Source: an uncultured Eubacteriales bacterium | GTDB taxonomy: Bacteria > Bacillota > Clostridia > Oscillospirales > Oscillospiraceae | NCBI GenBank assembly: GCA_900319465.1 | Contig: ONOL01000021.1 | Location: forward strand, 1-49,786 | Direction of reading: 5' to 3' | DNA length: 49,786 nucleotides | Shown: positions 9,109 to 19,573 of the stretch, one piece after another | How the letters are laid out: each line of letters starts with the position of its first letter | Numbering within the stretch: the stretch's first letter is position 1 | The notes under the pieces: generated by a model | Told to the model about the DNA's origin: nothing | Databases searched by the model: none | What the model saw: the letters and a program-made list of their open reading frames with translations, nothing else | Made by a program: the position numbers and the translations under genes

Positions 9109-9131
9109 ACGGAAATGACGGAAAAACGAAG

Positions 9132-9218
9132 AATGAATACTGAAAAACTGCGGTTTCGCTTCGCGACGATGGCAATTCGTTCGCCGCAGGCGAATACCGT
9201 CATTCTTCAATATTCATT
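9132..9218. repeat. Imperfect inverted repeat after the HAD gene
   Basis: AATGAATACTGAA (9132-9144) pairs with TTCAATATTCATT (9206-9218) with one mismatch; the interior is GC-rich. The right arm overlaps the last codons of the HAD gene, so the element may act as its terminator. The rest of 9086-9199 holds no gene. Confidence 0.4.
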
Positions 9219-9871
9219 TTCTCTCTCAGATATTCCCCGGCCTCGTACAGACTCGGAAAGATCCGCTCGGCCTTCGCGCGCATCTCCTCATCGGGTGCGA
9301 GCAGGTCGGGCACCATCAGCACGCGCATCCCGCCGGCGCAGGCGGCGCGCACACCGTTGTACGAGTCCTCGATCACAAAGGCGTCCGCGGGCTGTACGCG
9401 CAGCGCCGCGCAAGCTCTGAGAAAGATCTCCGGGTCCGGCTTGCTTTTCGTCACCATATCGCCGCTCACGACCGCGTCGAAGCAGTCGAGCAGCCCCGCC
9501 TCGGAGAGCCAGCAGCGCACGAGCTCTCCCTTCGTCGAGGAAGCGAGCGCCAGCGGCACGCGTTTCGCGCGCAGCGACAGCAGCAGCTCGCGCGCGCCGG
9601 GCTTGAGCGGCAGCCTGCCGCCCGCGTAGCGTTCCCGGTAGAGCGCGGTGCTGCGGCGGCGGAAGTCCCGCCAGGGAAAGTCCCCGCCGTAGGCCTCGCA
9701 GAGGATGCCGCCCGTCACCTCCTCGGTCACGCCGATGCAGCGGTGATAGACGCGCTCCATGTCCGCAAGGCCGTCCTCGGCCGCGAGCGCCAGCCAGCAG
9801 CCCATCAGCGCCCGTTCGGAGTCAAAAATCACGCCGTCCATGTCGAACAGCACGGCAGAATGTTTTTCCAT
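9200..9871 (-). CDS. HAD-superfamily phosphatase (beta-phosphoglucomutase-like)
   Basis: Predicted small-molecule phosphatase or phosphoglucomutase of the haloacid dehalogenase superfamily. The 223-aa protein has motif I FDMDGVIFDSE (nucleophile and acid Asp), a helical cap, motif II ALASSTKGE, the Lys in TKSKPDPEIF, and motif III/IV VIEDSYNGVRAA. All expected catalytic residues are present. The DxDGxxxDSE form and small cap resemble beta-phosphoglucomutase and GS1/YcjU-like enzymes; the substrate cannot be read from sequence. It lies downstream of the repeat-flanked GIY-YIG gene on the same strand. Confidence 0.88.
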   Translation of the reverse strand: MEKHSAVLFDMDGVIFDSERALMGCWLALAAEDGLADMERVYHRCIGVTEEVTGGILCEAYGGDFPWRDFRRRSTALYRERYAGGRLPLKPGARELLLSLRAKRVPLALASSTKGELVRCWLSEAGLLDCFDAVVSGDMVTKSKPDPEIFLRACAALRVQPADAFVIEDSYNGVRAACAGGMRVLMVPDLLAPDEEMRAKAERIFPSLYEAGEYLREKMNIEE

Positions 9872-9890
9872 TTGGTATCCTCTTCCTGAT

Positions 9891-10118
9891 GAGATCCTTC
9901 GTCGCTCCGCTCCTCAGGATGACAAGCGGGGGCGGGCAAAGCGACAGGCGGGGTTGGTCGAGGCGACCGGCCGTGCTGTCAAAGCGAGCGGCGGGGCTGG
10001 TCGAGGCGACCGGCGGGGTTGGTCGAGGCGACCGGCAGGGCGGGCAAGCTGACCGGCCGCCCGCCCGCTCCTGTGTCCGTTCGGCGCTTTCTGCTCCCCG
10101 CGCAGGCCTTCCCCTCTG
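9891..10118. repeat. Direct repeat array L (left of the GIY-YIG gene)
   Basis: About 228 bp. It begins with the dispersed palindrome half GAGATCCTTCGTCGCTCCGC, continues with GC-rich modules containing three copies of the dyad GGTCGaggCGACC (9956-9968, 9999-10011, 10021-10033), and ends with CGCTCCTGTGTCCGTTCGGC and GCAGGCCTTCC. The same blocks in the same order make up array R (10477-10701). No gene is seen in 9872-10165. Confidence 0.85.
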
Positions 10119-10142
10119 TCATCCTGAGCGCAGCGAAGGATC
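10117..10142. repeat. Dispersed palindrome half, inverted relative to array start
   Basis: TGTCATCCTGAGCGCAGCGA then AGGATC, the same family as 9891-9922 but in opposite orientation, so array L is bounded by an inverted pair. It ends 23 nt from the GIY-YIG stop codon. Confidence 0.75.
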
Positions 10143-10165
10143 CCGCCCCCGGCGCAAGCCGGGTC

Positions 10166-10450
10166 CTACCGCCATTCTTCCGATAAATCCCGCCACTCCG
10201 GGTTTACGCTCTCTACCAGGGCATTCTTTCTCGACCGCAGCCAGCCTTTCAGCTGTTTTTCCCGCCCGATGGCGGCACGTACGTCAGGAGTCGTCTCATA
10301 ATACACAAGCTTGTGGACGTGATACCGCTTTGTAAAGCCCTCAACCAATTCCTGCTTATGTTCAAAAACTCTGCGCTCCAAATTGTTTGTTACGCCGATA
10401 TACATGACACGGTCGCTCTTATTGGTCAGGATATAAACGTAATAATTCAT
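10166..10450 (-). CDS. Small GIY-YIG nuclease-domain protein between repeat arrays
   Basis: Single-domain GIY-YIG endonuclease of the small UvrC-N/YhbQ-like type, 94 aa from Met at 10450; upstream codons in the same frame only translate the palindrome. The GIY motif is VYI (residues 5-7) and YIG lies at 17-19 within VMYIGVTNNLERRVFEHK, providing the catalytic Tyr and Arg. The C-terminal half has REKQLKGWLRSRKNALVE, usual in this family. A purine-rich AGAAGAAG precedes the ATG. The gene has repeat array R 26 nt upstream and an inverted palindrome half 23 nt downstream. Free-standing members have no settled cellular role. The context suggests, by inference only, that it may be linked to maintenance or movement of the repeats. 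Confidence 0.88.
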   Translation of the reverse strand: MNYYVYILTNKSDRVMYIGVTNNLERRVFEHKQELVEGFTKRYHVHKLVYYETTPDVRAAIGREKQLKGWLRSRKNALVESVNPEWRDLSEEWR

Positions 10451-10476
10451 GCTTCTTCTGCGCTTTCCTCTGTTTT

Positions 10477-10701
10477 GAGATCCTTCGTCGCTCCGCTCCT
10501 CAGGATGACCGGCGGGGGCGGGCAATGCGACCGGCGGGGTTGGTCGAGGCGACCGGCCGTGCTGTCAAGCTGACCGGCCGTGCTGTCAAAGCGAGCGGCG
10601 GGGCTGGTCGAGGCGACCGGCGGGGCGGGCAGGGCGACCGGCAGCCCGCCCGCTCCTGTGTCCGTTCGGCGCTTTCTGCTCCTCCGCAGGCCTTCCTCTC
10701 T
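10477..10701. repeat. Direct repeat array R (right of the GIY-YIG gene)
   Basis: About 225 bp, starting with the same palindrome half as array L, containing two GGTCGaggCGACC dyads (10542-10554, 10606-10618), a repeated GACCGGCCGTGCTGTCAA module, and the same CGCTCCTGTGTCCGTTCGGC / GCAGGCCTTCC end. Same orientation as L; 586 bp start to start. Confidence 0.85.
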
Positions 10702-10705
10702 GCCC

Positions 10706-11278
10706 TTATTCCACCGGATGCAGCTCGACCATCCTCTCGTAGCTCACGGGGCGCAGGACCCGGGAATAGAAGTCGAGGATCATGCGCGGCGCAACGGGGG
10801 CGATCTCCGCCGTGCCCCGGATGGGCTTGCACATGAGGTCCACCATCGCGCCGCCGAGCCGGTAGTCGCTCGGCACATCCTGATAGCCGAAGCGGGCGAA
10901 GAATTTCCGCAGCTTGCGCAGATAGTCCCCGGACTCGTCGTCAAAGACCGTGAGCTCCGCGAGGATCCCCTGCCGGTCGGCGTAGCGCTTGTTCAGAAGC
11001 CGCATGGCCAGCACGCCCAGCCCCTGTTCCCGGAACCATGGCAGGATGGCGAAGTATTTGAGCAGCACATAACCGTACACGCTGCGGCACATCACCAGCG
11101 CATAGCCGAGGGTCATTTCGCTTTCCTCGTCGTAAAAGACCAGCAGCTCCTGCTCGCCGCGCATCATGGCCTTGTGGATCGCCAGCTTCGGCAGCAGCTC
11201 CCGTTTGTCAAAATCCATCTCCATGGCGGAATAGAGCCGCTCCAGATCGCGGTGTCCGCCTTTTCGTATCGTAAGCAT
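10706..11278 (-). CDS. GNAT-family N-acetyltransferase
   Basis: Predicted acetyl-CoA-dependent N-acyltransferase of unknown substrate, 190 aa. It shows an N-terminal beta-alpha region (MLTIRKGGHRDLERLYSAME), the strand EMTLGYALVM, and the acetyl-CoA-binding motif A region ILPWFREQGLGVLAMRLLNK, where a Q/R-x-x-G-x-G/A loop is recognisable. The C-terminal part is longer than a minimal GNAT domain. It starts 5 nt after the ABC transporter gene and is probably cotranscribed with it. Array R begins about 5 bp past its stop. Confidence 0.8.
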   Translation of the reverse strand: MLTIRKGGHRDLERLYSAMEMDFDKRELLPKLAIHKAMMRGEQELLVFYDEESEMTLGYALVMCRSVYGYVLLKYFAILPWFREQGLGVLAMRLLNKRYADRQGILAELTVFDDESGDYLRKLRKFFARFGYQDVPSDYRLGGAMVDLMCKPIRGTAEIAPVAPRMILDFYSRVLRPVSYERMVELHPVE

Positions 11279-11282
11279 CCTT

Positions 11283-13019
11283 TCAACCTCCCAGATCCTG
11301 CGCCCGGCACAGGGACGCGTAGATCCCGTTTCGATTCATCAGTTCCTCGTGGCTGCCCAGCTCCACGATGCGCTCGTCCTCCACCACGGCGATGCAGTCG
11401 GCATGGCGCACGGTGGAAAGGCGGTGGGCGATGACGATGCTGGTGCGCCCCTCGCTCAGCGCATCCATGGATCTCTGGATGCGCTGCTCGGTGACGGTGT
11501 CGAGGGCCGAGGTGGCCTCGTCCAGGATCAGCACCTTCGGGTTTTTCAGAAAGACCCGGGCGATGGAGACGCGCTGCTTCTGCCCGCCGGAGAGCATGAC
11601 GCCCCGCTCGCCTATGTAGCTGTCATAGCCGTCGGGCATGGCCATGATCTCCTCGTGGATCTCGGCGCGTTTTGCCGCCTCCTCGATCTCCGCGTCGCTC
11701 GCGTCGAGCCGCCCGTAGCGGATGTTTTCCCGGATCGTCCCGGCAAAGAGGAATACGTCCTGCTGCAGAATGCCGATGCTGCGGCGCAGGGAGCGCTGCG
11801 TCAGAGAGCGCACGTCCCGCCCGTCCACGCAGACGCTGCCGCCCGTCACATCGTAAAAGCGGGGGATCAGCTGGCACATGGTGGTCTTGCCGCCGCCGGA
11901 GGAGCCCACGACCGCGAGCGTCTCGCCCGGGGCGATATGCAGGTCCACGTGGCGGAGGACCGGCACGCCGTTGTCGTAGTGGAAGCTCACGTCGTTGAGG
12001 TCGATGCGCCCCTCGACCTCGCCCAGCTCTTCGGCGTCCGGCGCGTCCCGGATCTCCGGCTCGGTGCGCATGATCTCAAGGAAGCGCTCGAAGCCCGCCG
12101 TGCCCTGCATATACTGCTCGGCGAACATGACGAGCCGGCGCAGGGGAGAGAGGAAGGTGGAAACGTAGAGCGTGAAGGTCACGAGATCCACGTAGTCCAT
12201 CTGTCCCCGCATGATGAGCAGACCGCCCGCGGCGATGACCAGCACCTGCATGACGCCGGTGGTAAACTCCATCCCGCTCATATACAGGCCCATGCTGCGG
12301 TAGTACTCGACCTTGGCGCCCTTGAAGAGGGTGTTGGCCTCGTCAAACTTGTCAAGCTCCCTGTGCTCGTTGGCGAAGGCCTTGGCCGTGCGCACGCCGG
12401 AGATGCTGCTCTCGATGGCGGCGGTGATCTCGGCGGTCTTGCGTTTGACCTCGACGTTGGTTTTCCGCATCCGGATCCGCTGGGAGAGCGTGAACCATAC
12501 GCACAGCGGCAGCGCCACGCTCAGCACGAGCGCGAGCTGCCAGCGGATCGTGAACATCATCACGAGCGCGCCGACGATGCTCAGCGAGCAGATCAGGACG
12601 TTCTCCGGCCCGTGGTGGGCAAGCTCCGTCACCTCGAAGAGGTCGCTGACCACGCGGCTGAGCAGCACGCCGGTGCGGTTGTGGTCGTAGAAGCTGAAGG
12701 ACAGCTCCTGCAAATGGGCGAAGAGGTCGCGCCGCATATCCGCCTCGGTCAGCACGCCCATCTTGTGCCCGAGCACGGTGATGACGTAATACAGCACGCT
12801 CTTGAGCACGTAGGACAGCACCAGAACGGCCATCACGGCAAAAAACGCGCCGAACAGCTTCTGCGGCAGCAGCGCGTTCATGGCGCTGCGCGAGGCGTAG
12901 GGGAACACGAGGTCGATCACCGCGACCAGAACCGCGCAGCTCATGTCAAGGAAGAAGAGCGTTTTGTGCCGCGAAAGGTAGCGCAGGAAGATTTTAAGAT
13001 TGGCTTCGTTGTAATTCAT
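11283..13019 (-). CDS. ABC-type exporter, fused membrane and ATPase half-transporter
   Basis: ATP-driven exporter of lipids, peptides or drugs, acting as a dimer in the cytoplasmic membrane. The 578-aa protein has an N-terminal six-helix membrane domain (about 1-310) and an ATPase domain with Walker A VGSSGGGKTT, Q-loop ILQQDVFLFAGTIRENI, signature MLSGGQKQR, Walker B VLILDEATSALD and the switch His in VIAHRLSTV. All catalytic residues are present, so it is probably active as a homodimer. The next gene is an acetyltransferase 4 nt downstream. Substrate unknown; the family resembles MsbA/BmrA-type exporters. Confidence 0.93.
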   Translation of the reverse strand: MNYNEANLKIFLRYLSRHKTLFFLDMSCAVLVAVIDLVFPYASRSAMNALLPQKLFGAFFAVMAVLVLSYVLKSVLYYVITVLGHKMGVLTEADMRRDLFAHLQELSFSFYDHNRTGVLLSRVVSDLFEVTELAHHGPENVLICSLSIVGALVMMFTIRWQLALVLSVALPLCVWFTLSQRIRMRKTNVEVKRKTAEITAAIESSISGVRTAKAFANEHRELDKFDEANTLFKGAKVEYYRSMGLYMSGMEFTTGVMQVLVIAAGGLLIMRGQMDYVDLVTFTLYVSTFLSPLRRLVMFAEQYMQGTAGFERFLEIMRTEPEIRDAPDAEELGEVEGRIDLNDVSFHYDNGVPVLRHVDLHIAPGETLAVVGSSGGGKTTMCQLIPRFYDVTGGSVCVDGRDVRSLTQRSLRRSIGILQQDVFLFAGTIRENIRYGRLDASDAEIEEAAKRAEIHEEIMAMPDGYDSYIGERGVMLSGGQKQRVSIARVFLKNPKVLILDEATSALDTVTEQRIQRSMDALSEGRTSIVIAHRLSTVRHADCIAVVEDERIVELGSHEELMNRNGIYASLCRAQDLGG

Positions 13020-13098
13020 ACGATACGATCCTAAGTCCTAAGAAAGAATTATCCATCCTTTGCCGCCAGACCGTCAAAAAAGGGCGGCGGAAGCACCG

Positions 13099-13168
13099 TC
13101 AAAGAAGCCCGGACCGGGCTTCTTTGACAAGCTGCGGAGAAAGCAATCGATTCTCGATTGCTTTCTCC
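13099..13168. terminator. Double hairpin with shared CTTTGACAAGCTG linker
   Basis: Two perfect stem-loops: TCAAAGAAGCCCG (13099-13111) with its complement at 13115-13127, and GGAGAAAGCAATCGA (13136-13150) with its complement at 13154-13168. The 16-nt string CTTCTTTGACAAGCTG (13119-13134) recurs exactly at 38800-38815, again between two hairpins. Lying between rnhA and the ABC gene it could terminate or attenuate leftward transcription; no long U-tract is seen. Confidence 0.55.
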
Positions 13169-13189
13169 TGCGATGTTCATGATGATCCC

Positions 13190-13627
13190 TTATTGATACT
13201 TTTCCCGCTCGGCGACGGCCATGGCGTCGCAGCGGTTGTTGTACTCATTCTCGGCGTGGCCCTTGACCCAGTGGTAGCGCATCTCGTGCTGGCTCGTCAG
13301 GTCGAGCAGCTTCTCCCAGAGGTCGGGGTTGAGCGCGGGCTTTTTGTCGGACTTGATCCAGCCCTTTTTGCGCCAGCCCCAGGCCCAGCCCTTCTCCAGC
13401 GCGTCGATGACGTACTTGGAGTCGGAGTAGAGCTCCACGGCGCACTTTTCGCGCAGGGCGAGCAGGGCCATGATGACGGCGGTCAGCTCCATGCGGTTGT
13501 TGGTGGTCTGCGCCTCGCCGCCGGAGAGCTCCTTTTCCGCGCCGCGGTAGACGAGGATCGCGCCCCAGCCGCCCGGGCCGGGGTTCCCGCTGCACGCCCC
13601 GTCGGTGTAGATTTCAACGGTTTTCAT
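13190..13627 (-). CDS. rnhA: Ribonuclease HI
   Basis: Cleaves RNA in RNA-DNA hybrids, removing primers and R-loops. 145 aa from Met at 13627 (MKTVEIYTDGACSGNPGPGG); the frame extends further upstream but homology starts here. Catalytic acids are visible: Asp in YTDGAC, Glu in NRMELTA, Asp in YSDSKYV and Asp in NNRCDAMA. The basic protrusion WGWRKKGWIKSDKK and the YHWVKGHAENEYNN segment with the flexible-loop His are also present. It is the full-length bacterial RNase HI type. Confidence 0.95.
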   Translation of the reverse strand: MKTVEIYTDGACSGNPGPGGWGAILVYRGAEKELSGGEAQTTNNRMELTAVIMALLALREKCAVELYSDSKYVIDALEKGWAWGWRKKGWIKSDKKPALNPDLWEKLLDLTSQHEMRYHWVKGHAENEYNNRCDAMAVAEREKYQ

Positions 13628-13643
13628 AGCAAAGTTCCCGATT

Positions 13644-13666
13644 GCCTCCCCTGTGCAAGGAGAGCC
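13644..13666. repeat. Partial copy of the CCTCCCCT-type repeat
   Basis: GCCTCCCCTGTGCAAGGAGA followed by GCC, an inverted-repeat end like those at 17170-17189 and 42603-42623. It lies between the SHOCT-domain gene and rnhA. Confidence 0.55.
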
Positions 13667-13668
13667 AT

Positions 13669-14187
13669 TTACAGATCCCGCTCGTAGCGGTCTCTGAGCA
13701 CCCGGTATTCCTCGCGGTCGATCAGGCCGTTTTTCAGCCACTCGTCGAGCTGCGCGATGCGCTGGGCCTTATCCCGGACGAAGTGGTCCTCCCCGGTATG
13801 GTCGCAGACGATGCAGCTCGGCTCCGGCGCGGTAAAGCTGCGGGTGCGCGGATCGGGGCGCTGGGCGGCGGCGGAGGTGCGTCCGGCCGCGGAATTGGTC
13901 GTCCTTCCCGCTGCGGAGGAATAGGCCGTGCGGCCCGCCTTCCTCCTGGACGACGCCTTCACGACGGCAATCAGCACCACGAGGAATACCACGAGGCCGA
14001 TGAACATCACCGGCAGCAGGCCGGGGTCGATATGGTTCATGATCGCCCAGCGGCGGAGGCGCCAGCGAAGGGTCTCAAAATCCGCGTCGTTGAGAGCCGC
14101 AAAGAGCCGCGATATGAGCATGATCGCCAGAAATACGATCACCACGCCTCCGCCGCCGCTCTTTTTCTTTTTGTTCATGTTCTCCAT
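13669..14187 (-). CDS. Membrane protein with C-terminal SHOCT-like motif
   Basis: Function unknown. 172 aa: a Lys-rich start, hydrophobic segment at about 14-32, a second at about 57-77, a Ser/Ala/Arg-rich linker, then a cytoplasmic tail with CIVCDHTGEDHF, which could bind a metal through its two Cys and His residues, and RIAQLDEWLKNGLIDREEYR, which matches the short C-terminal (SHOCT-type) helix pair seen on many bacterial membrane proteins. A good AAGGAG ribosome site sits 6 nt before the ATG. It lies in a leftward run from gyrA to rnhA. Confidence 0.72.
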   Translation of the reverse strand: MENMNKKKKSGGGGVVIVFLAIMLISRLFAALNDADFETLRWRLRRWAIMNHIDPGLLPVMFIGLVVFLVVLIAVVKASSRRKAGRTAYSSAAGRTTNSAAGRTSAAAQRPDPRTRSFTAPEPSCIVCDHTGEDHFVRDKAQRIAQLDEWLKNGLIDREEYRVLRDRYERDL

Positions 14188-14223
14188 GGCTTTCTCCTTC
14201 CTCCGTTAAAACAGACTGGTTTG

Positions 14224-14489
14224 TTATCGTCGGCTTTCGTTTTTTCCATCGAAGCCCCGGCCGGTCTTCTTTCCGGAGGCCGTCCGGCCGACGGGAGCTT
14301 TGTTTTTCCTTTTGTCCCTGATCAGAAACACGCAGGCAAGATACGCAAGCGCGAGCAGGATCAAGAAAGCGGTGAACCCGTACAGGATCGCCGGCGCGGC
14401 GCGGCGGGCGAGCAGGCGCTTCCCGATCACGGCGCAGACGCCGATCAGGGCGGCGAGCACGGAAGCCGCCTTGTTTGGCTGGGGGAGAC

Positions 14490-14493
<4 letters not shown>
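14224..14493 (-). CDS. Small membrane protein coupled to gyrA
   Basis: Function unknown. 89 aa with two hydrophobic segments (about 10-25 and 35-58) and a basic C-terminal tail ([12 protein letters not shown] onward). Its ATG overlaps the gyrA stop as ATGA, so it is very likely translated with gyrA. No family recognised. Confidence 0.62.
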
Positions 14494-16997
<2,504 letters not shown>

Positions 16998-17017
16998 ACT
17001 CAATCCTTTCCTTATTG

Positions 17018-17189
17018 GCTCCCCCGAAAGGGGAGCTGTCAGCCGCCGTCTCACGCAAGGCGGATGACTGAGGGGTTTGTCCGTTCTTCCGACGCGATAA
17101 TTCGGGGCGTTGTACCGCTACGGACAAGCCCTCCGCCCCCGTGTGAGCACCGGGGCACCTTTGCCCTTACACAGGGGAGGCAAAGCGGA
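17018..17189. repeat. 172-bp palindromic repeat element between gyrB and gyrA
   Basis: MITE-like structure without coding capacity. GGCTCCCCC/GGGGAGC hairpin at the left end (from 17018), then TGAGGGGTTTGTCCG (17069-17083) facing CGGACAAGCCCTCC (17121-17134), and CCTTACACAGGGGAGG near the right end. Shorter relatives occur at 13644-13666, 20904-20944 and 42603-42632. It fills the gyrA-gyrB gap (16998-17198). Confidence 0.7.
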
Positions 17190-17198
17190 ATTTTTTGA

Positions 17199-19130
17199 TC
17201 AGATATCCAGATTCACAACGTATTTGGCGTTCTGCTCGATCCACTCGCGGCGCGGCTCGACCTCCTCGCCCATGAGCACCGTAAACACCTGGTCGGCCAT
17301 GATGGCGTCGCCGAGCGTGATGCGGCGCAGGGAGCGCTTTTCCGGGTCCATGGTGGTCTCCCACAGCTCGTGCGGGTCCATCTCGCCGAGGCCCTTGAAG
17401 CGGTTGATGTCGACCTTCGCGTTGGGATTGTCGGCGCGCAGCTCGGCGCTGATCCGATCGCGCTGCTCGTCGGAATAGGCGACGCGCTGGGTCTTGCCGC
17501 GCGTGAGCTTATAGAGCGGCGGCACCGCGGAGTAGACGTAGCCGTGCTCGATGAGCGGGCGCATATAGCGGAAGAAGAAGGTCAGCAGCAGGGTGCGGAT
17601 ATGGCTGCCGTCGACGTCGGCATCGGCCATGATGATGATCTTGTGATAACGGAGCTTGTCGATGTTGAACTCGTCCCCGATGCCGGCGCCGAGCGCGACG
17701 ATCAGGGGATAGAGCTTGTCGTTGCCGTAAATTTTGTCAGCCCGCGCCTTCTCCACGTTGAGCATTTTGCCCCACATGGCGAGGATGGCCTGGAAGCGGC
17801 TGTCGCGGCCCTGGATGGCGGAGCCCGCGGCGGAATCGCCCTCGACGATGTAGATCTCGCAGAGCGACGGGTCGCGCTCGTTGCAGTCCTGCAGCTTGTC
17901 CGGCATCTGGCCGCTCTCCAGCCCCGTCTTGCGGCGCACGGACTCGCGGGCCTTGCGCGCGGCCTCGCGGGCGCGGTTGGCCATCATGGCCTTTTCGAGA
18001 ATGGACTTGGCCGCCGCCGGGTGTTCCTCGAAGTATTCGGTGAGCTGGTCGTTGACGATGCTGTCCACGAGCGTGCGGATGTAGGCGTTGCCGAGCTTCT
18101 GCTTGGTCTGGCCCTCAAACTGCGCCTCGGGGAGCTTGACGGAGATGACGGCGGAGATACCCTCGCGCACGTCGTCGCCGGAGACCTTGTCGTCGCCCTT
18201 GATGATGTTGTTTTTCTGCCCGTAGGCGTTGATGACGCGGGTCAGGGCCGTCTTGAAGCCCGTTTCGTGCATGCCGCCCTCGGGGGTGTGGATATCGTTG
18301 GCGAAGGAGACGAGGATCTCGCTGAAGCCGTCGTTGTACTGCATGGCGACCTCGGCGATGGCGTCCCCCTTCGAGCCGGAGAGATAGATGACCTCGCTGT
18401 GGATGGGGTTCTTGTTCTTGTTGAGGAAGCTCACGTACTCCCGGATGCCGCCCTGATAGCACATCTGCTCGCGGCGCTCGCGTCCCTCGCGCCGGTCCTC
18501 GATGGCGATCGTAAGGCCGCCGTTGAGGAAGGCCTGCTCGCGCATGCGCGTGTGCAGGATCTCATAGTCGTAGACCGTGTCGTCGAACATCTCGGGGTCG
18601 GGCTTGAAGCGCACGGTGGTGCCGCTCCTGTCGGTCTCGCCGACCACGTGGATAGGCTCGAGGATGTCGCCGCGGCTGAAGCGCATCTGGTAGATCTTTC
18701 CGTCCTTGTGGACCTGGACCTCCAGCCACTCGGACAGGGCGTTGACCACCGAGGCACCGACGCCGTGCAGACCGCCGGAGACCTTGTAGCCCCCGCCGCC
18801 GAACTTGCCGCCGGCGTGCAGGACCGTAAAGACGACCTCAAGCGCGCTCTTGCCGGTCTGCTCCTGGATATCCACCGGGATGCCGCGCCCGTTGTCGGAC
18901 ACGCGGATGATGTCCCCCGGCTCGATGACGACGTCGATCTGCGTGCAGTAGCCGGCCAGGGCCTCGTCGATGGAGTTATCCACGATCTCATATACGAGGT
19001 GGTGCAGGCCCGAGGACGAGGTGGAGCCGATGTACATGCCCGGCCGCTTGCGCACGGCCTCCAGGCCCTCGAGGACCTGGATCTGCGAAGCGTCGTATTC
19101 CTGTGTGACTTTTTCCGTGATATCTGCCAT
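17199..19130 (-). CDS. gyrB: DNA gyrase subunit B
   Basis: ATPase subunit of DNA gyrase. 643 aa from Met at 19130 ([20 protein letters not shown]) with GGAGG just upstream. GHKL ATPase motifs: [19 protein letters not shown] and [15 protein letters not shown]; Lys in [16 protein letters not shown] metal-binding motifs [10 protein letters not shown] and [14 protein letters not shown]; and the C-terminal GyrA-interaction segment [19 protein letters not shown]. It lacks the E. coli-type insertion, as usual in Firmicutes. It follows remB in the conserved recF-remB-gyrB-gyrA order. Confidence 0.97.
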   Translation of the reverse strand: MADITEKVTQEYDASQIQVLEGLEAVRKRPGMYIGSTSSSGLHHLVYEIVDNSIDEALAGYCTQIDVVIEPGDIIRVSDNGRGIPVDIQEQTGKSALEVVFTVLHAGGKFGGGGYKVSGGLHGVGASVVNALSEWLEVQVHKDGKIYQMRFSRGDILEPIHVVGETDRSGTTVRFKPDPEMFDDTVYDYEILHTRMREQAFLNGGLTIAIEDRREGRERREQMCYQGGIREYVSFLNKNKNPIHSEVIYLSGSKGDAIAEVAMQYNDGFSEILVSFANDIHTPEGGMHETGFKTALTRVINAYGQKNNIIKGDDKVSGDDVREGISAVISVKLPEAQFEGQTKQKLGNAYIRTLVDSIVNDQLTEYFEEHPAAAKSILEKAMMANRAREAARKARESVRRKTGLESGQMPDKLQDCNERDPSLCEIYIVEGDSAAGSAIQGRDSRFQAILAMWGKMLNVEKARADKIYGNDKLYPLIVALGAGIGDEFNIDKLRYHKIIIMADADVDGSHIRTLLLTFFFRYMRPLIEHGYVYSAVPPLYKLTRGKTQRVAYSDEQRDRISAELRADNPNAKVDINRFKGLGEMDPHELWETTMDPEKRSLRRITLGDAIMADQVFTVLMGEEVEPRREWIEQNAKYVVNLDI

Positions 19131-19144
19131 AGTTTCCTCCAAAG

Positions 19145-19215
19145 TGTCATTCTGAGCGCAGCGTAGAAGCCCACAGGGTATCAAAGGGAGATCCTCCGCT
19201 TCGCGCGGGATGACA
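19145..19215. repeat. Dispersed GTCATTCTGAG palindrome upstream of gyrB
   Basis: TGTCATTCTGAGCGCAGCG at the left and GATCCTCCGCTTCGCGCGGG then ATGACA at the right form an imperfect inverted repeat of the same family as 27552-27623, 30048-30122 and 31595-31639. It lies between remB and gyrB. Confidence 0.65.
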
Positions 19216-19227
19216 GGGTAAAAAAAT

Positions 19228-19485
19228 CTAAAGTATGCCGCTTTCCGCGCGGCGCAGCAGCGTGGACGAGGCCATCTGGCTCAGATACACGCTGCTCCTC
19301 TCCCCCTCCCGGCACACAACGAAGGACTTGGGAATGTCCTCGGCGGCGTTCACGACCTGTCCGGCCTTTTCGGCGGAGGAGAGGTATTTTCGCGTCAGGT
19401 GGGACTGGGAGGTGATGTCAAGGTCGAAGATACCGACGATGCTGTCGGTCCGCACGACCGTTCCTTTTCCTAAATGCAAATACAT
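19228..19485 (-). CDS. remB: RemB/YaaB-like DUF370 regulatory protein
   Basis: Small DNA-binding regulator of the DUF370 group; in Bacillus subtilis YaaB (RemB) sits between recF and gyrB and activates matrix genes. 85 aa from Met at 19485 ([20 protein letters not shown]) with GGAGGCG upstream; longer in-frame starts are not supported. It has the characteristic [21 protein letters not shown] and PKSFVV segments. The position between recF and gyrB supports orthology. Its targets in this organism are not known. Confidence 0.87.
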   Translation of the reverse strand: MYLHLGKGTVVRTDSIVGIFDLDITSQSHLTRKYLSSAEKAGQVVNAAEDIPKSFVVCREGERSSVYLSQMASSTLLRRAESGIL

Positions 19486-19573
19486 GCGCTCGCCTCCGGC
19501 TCCGCGGTTTTGAGATTTGAGTGTTGCGGAGCCGAGGGAAACGGATCCTTTTCTCAAAACGCACGACTCAAAG

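Noticed and set aside
4096-9420. 1,774-codon open frame on the plus strand
   Set aside because: It is the antisense of mfd, the foldase gene and part of the HAD gene; its translation is low-complexity (Arg/Val/Gly/Asp-rich) with no family motif, as expected in GC-rich DNA.
9940-10660. CRISPR array
   Set aside because: The repeats are irregular, GC-rich and contiguous, with no unique spacers of constant length and no cas genes nearby.
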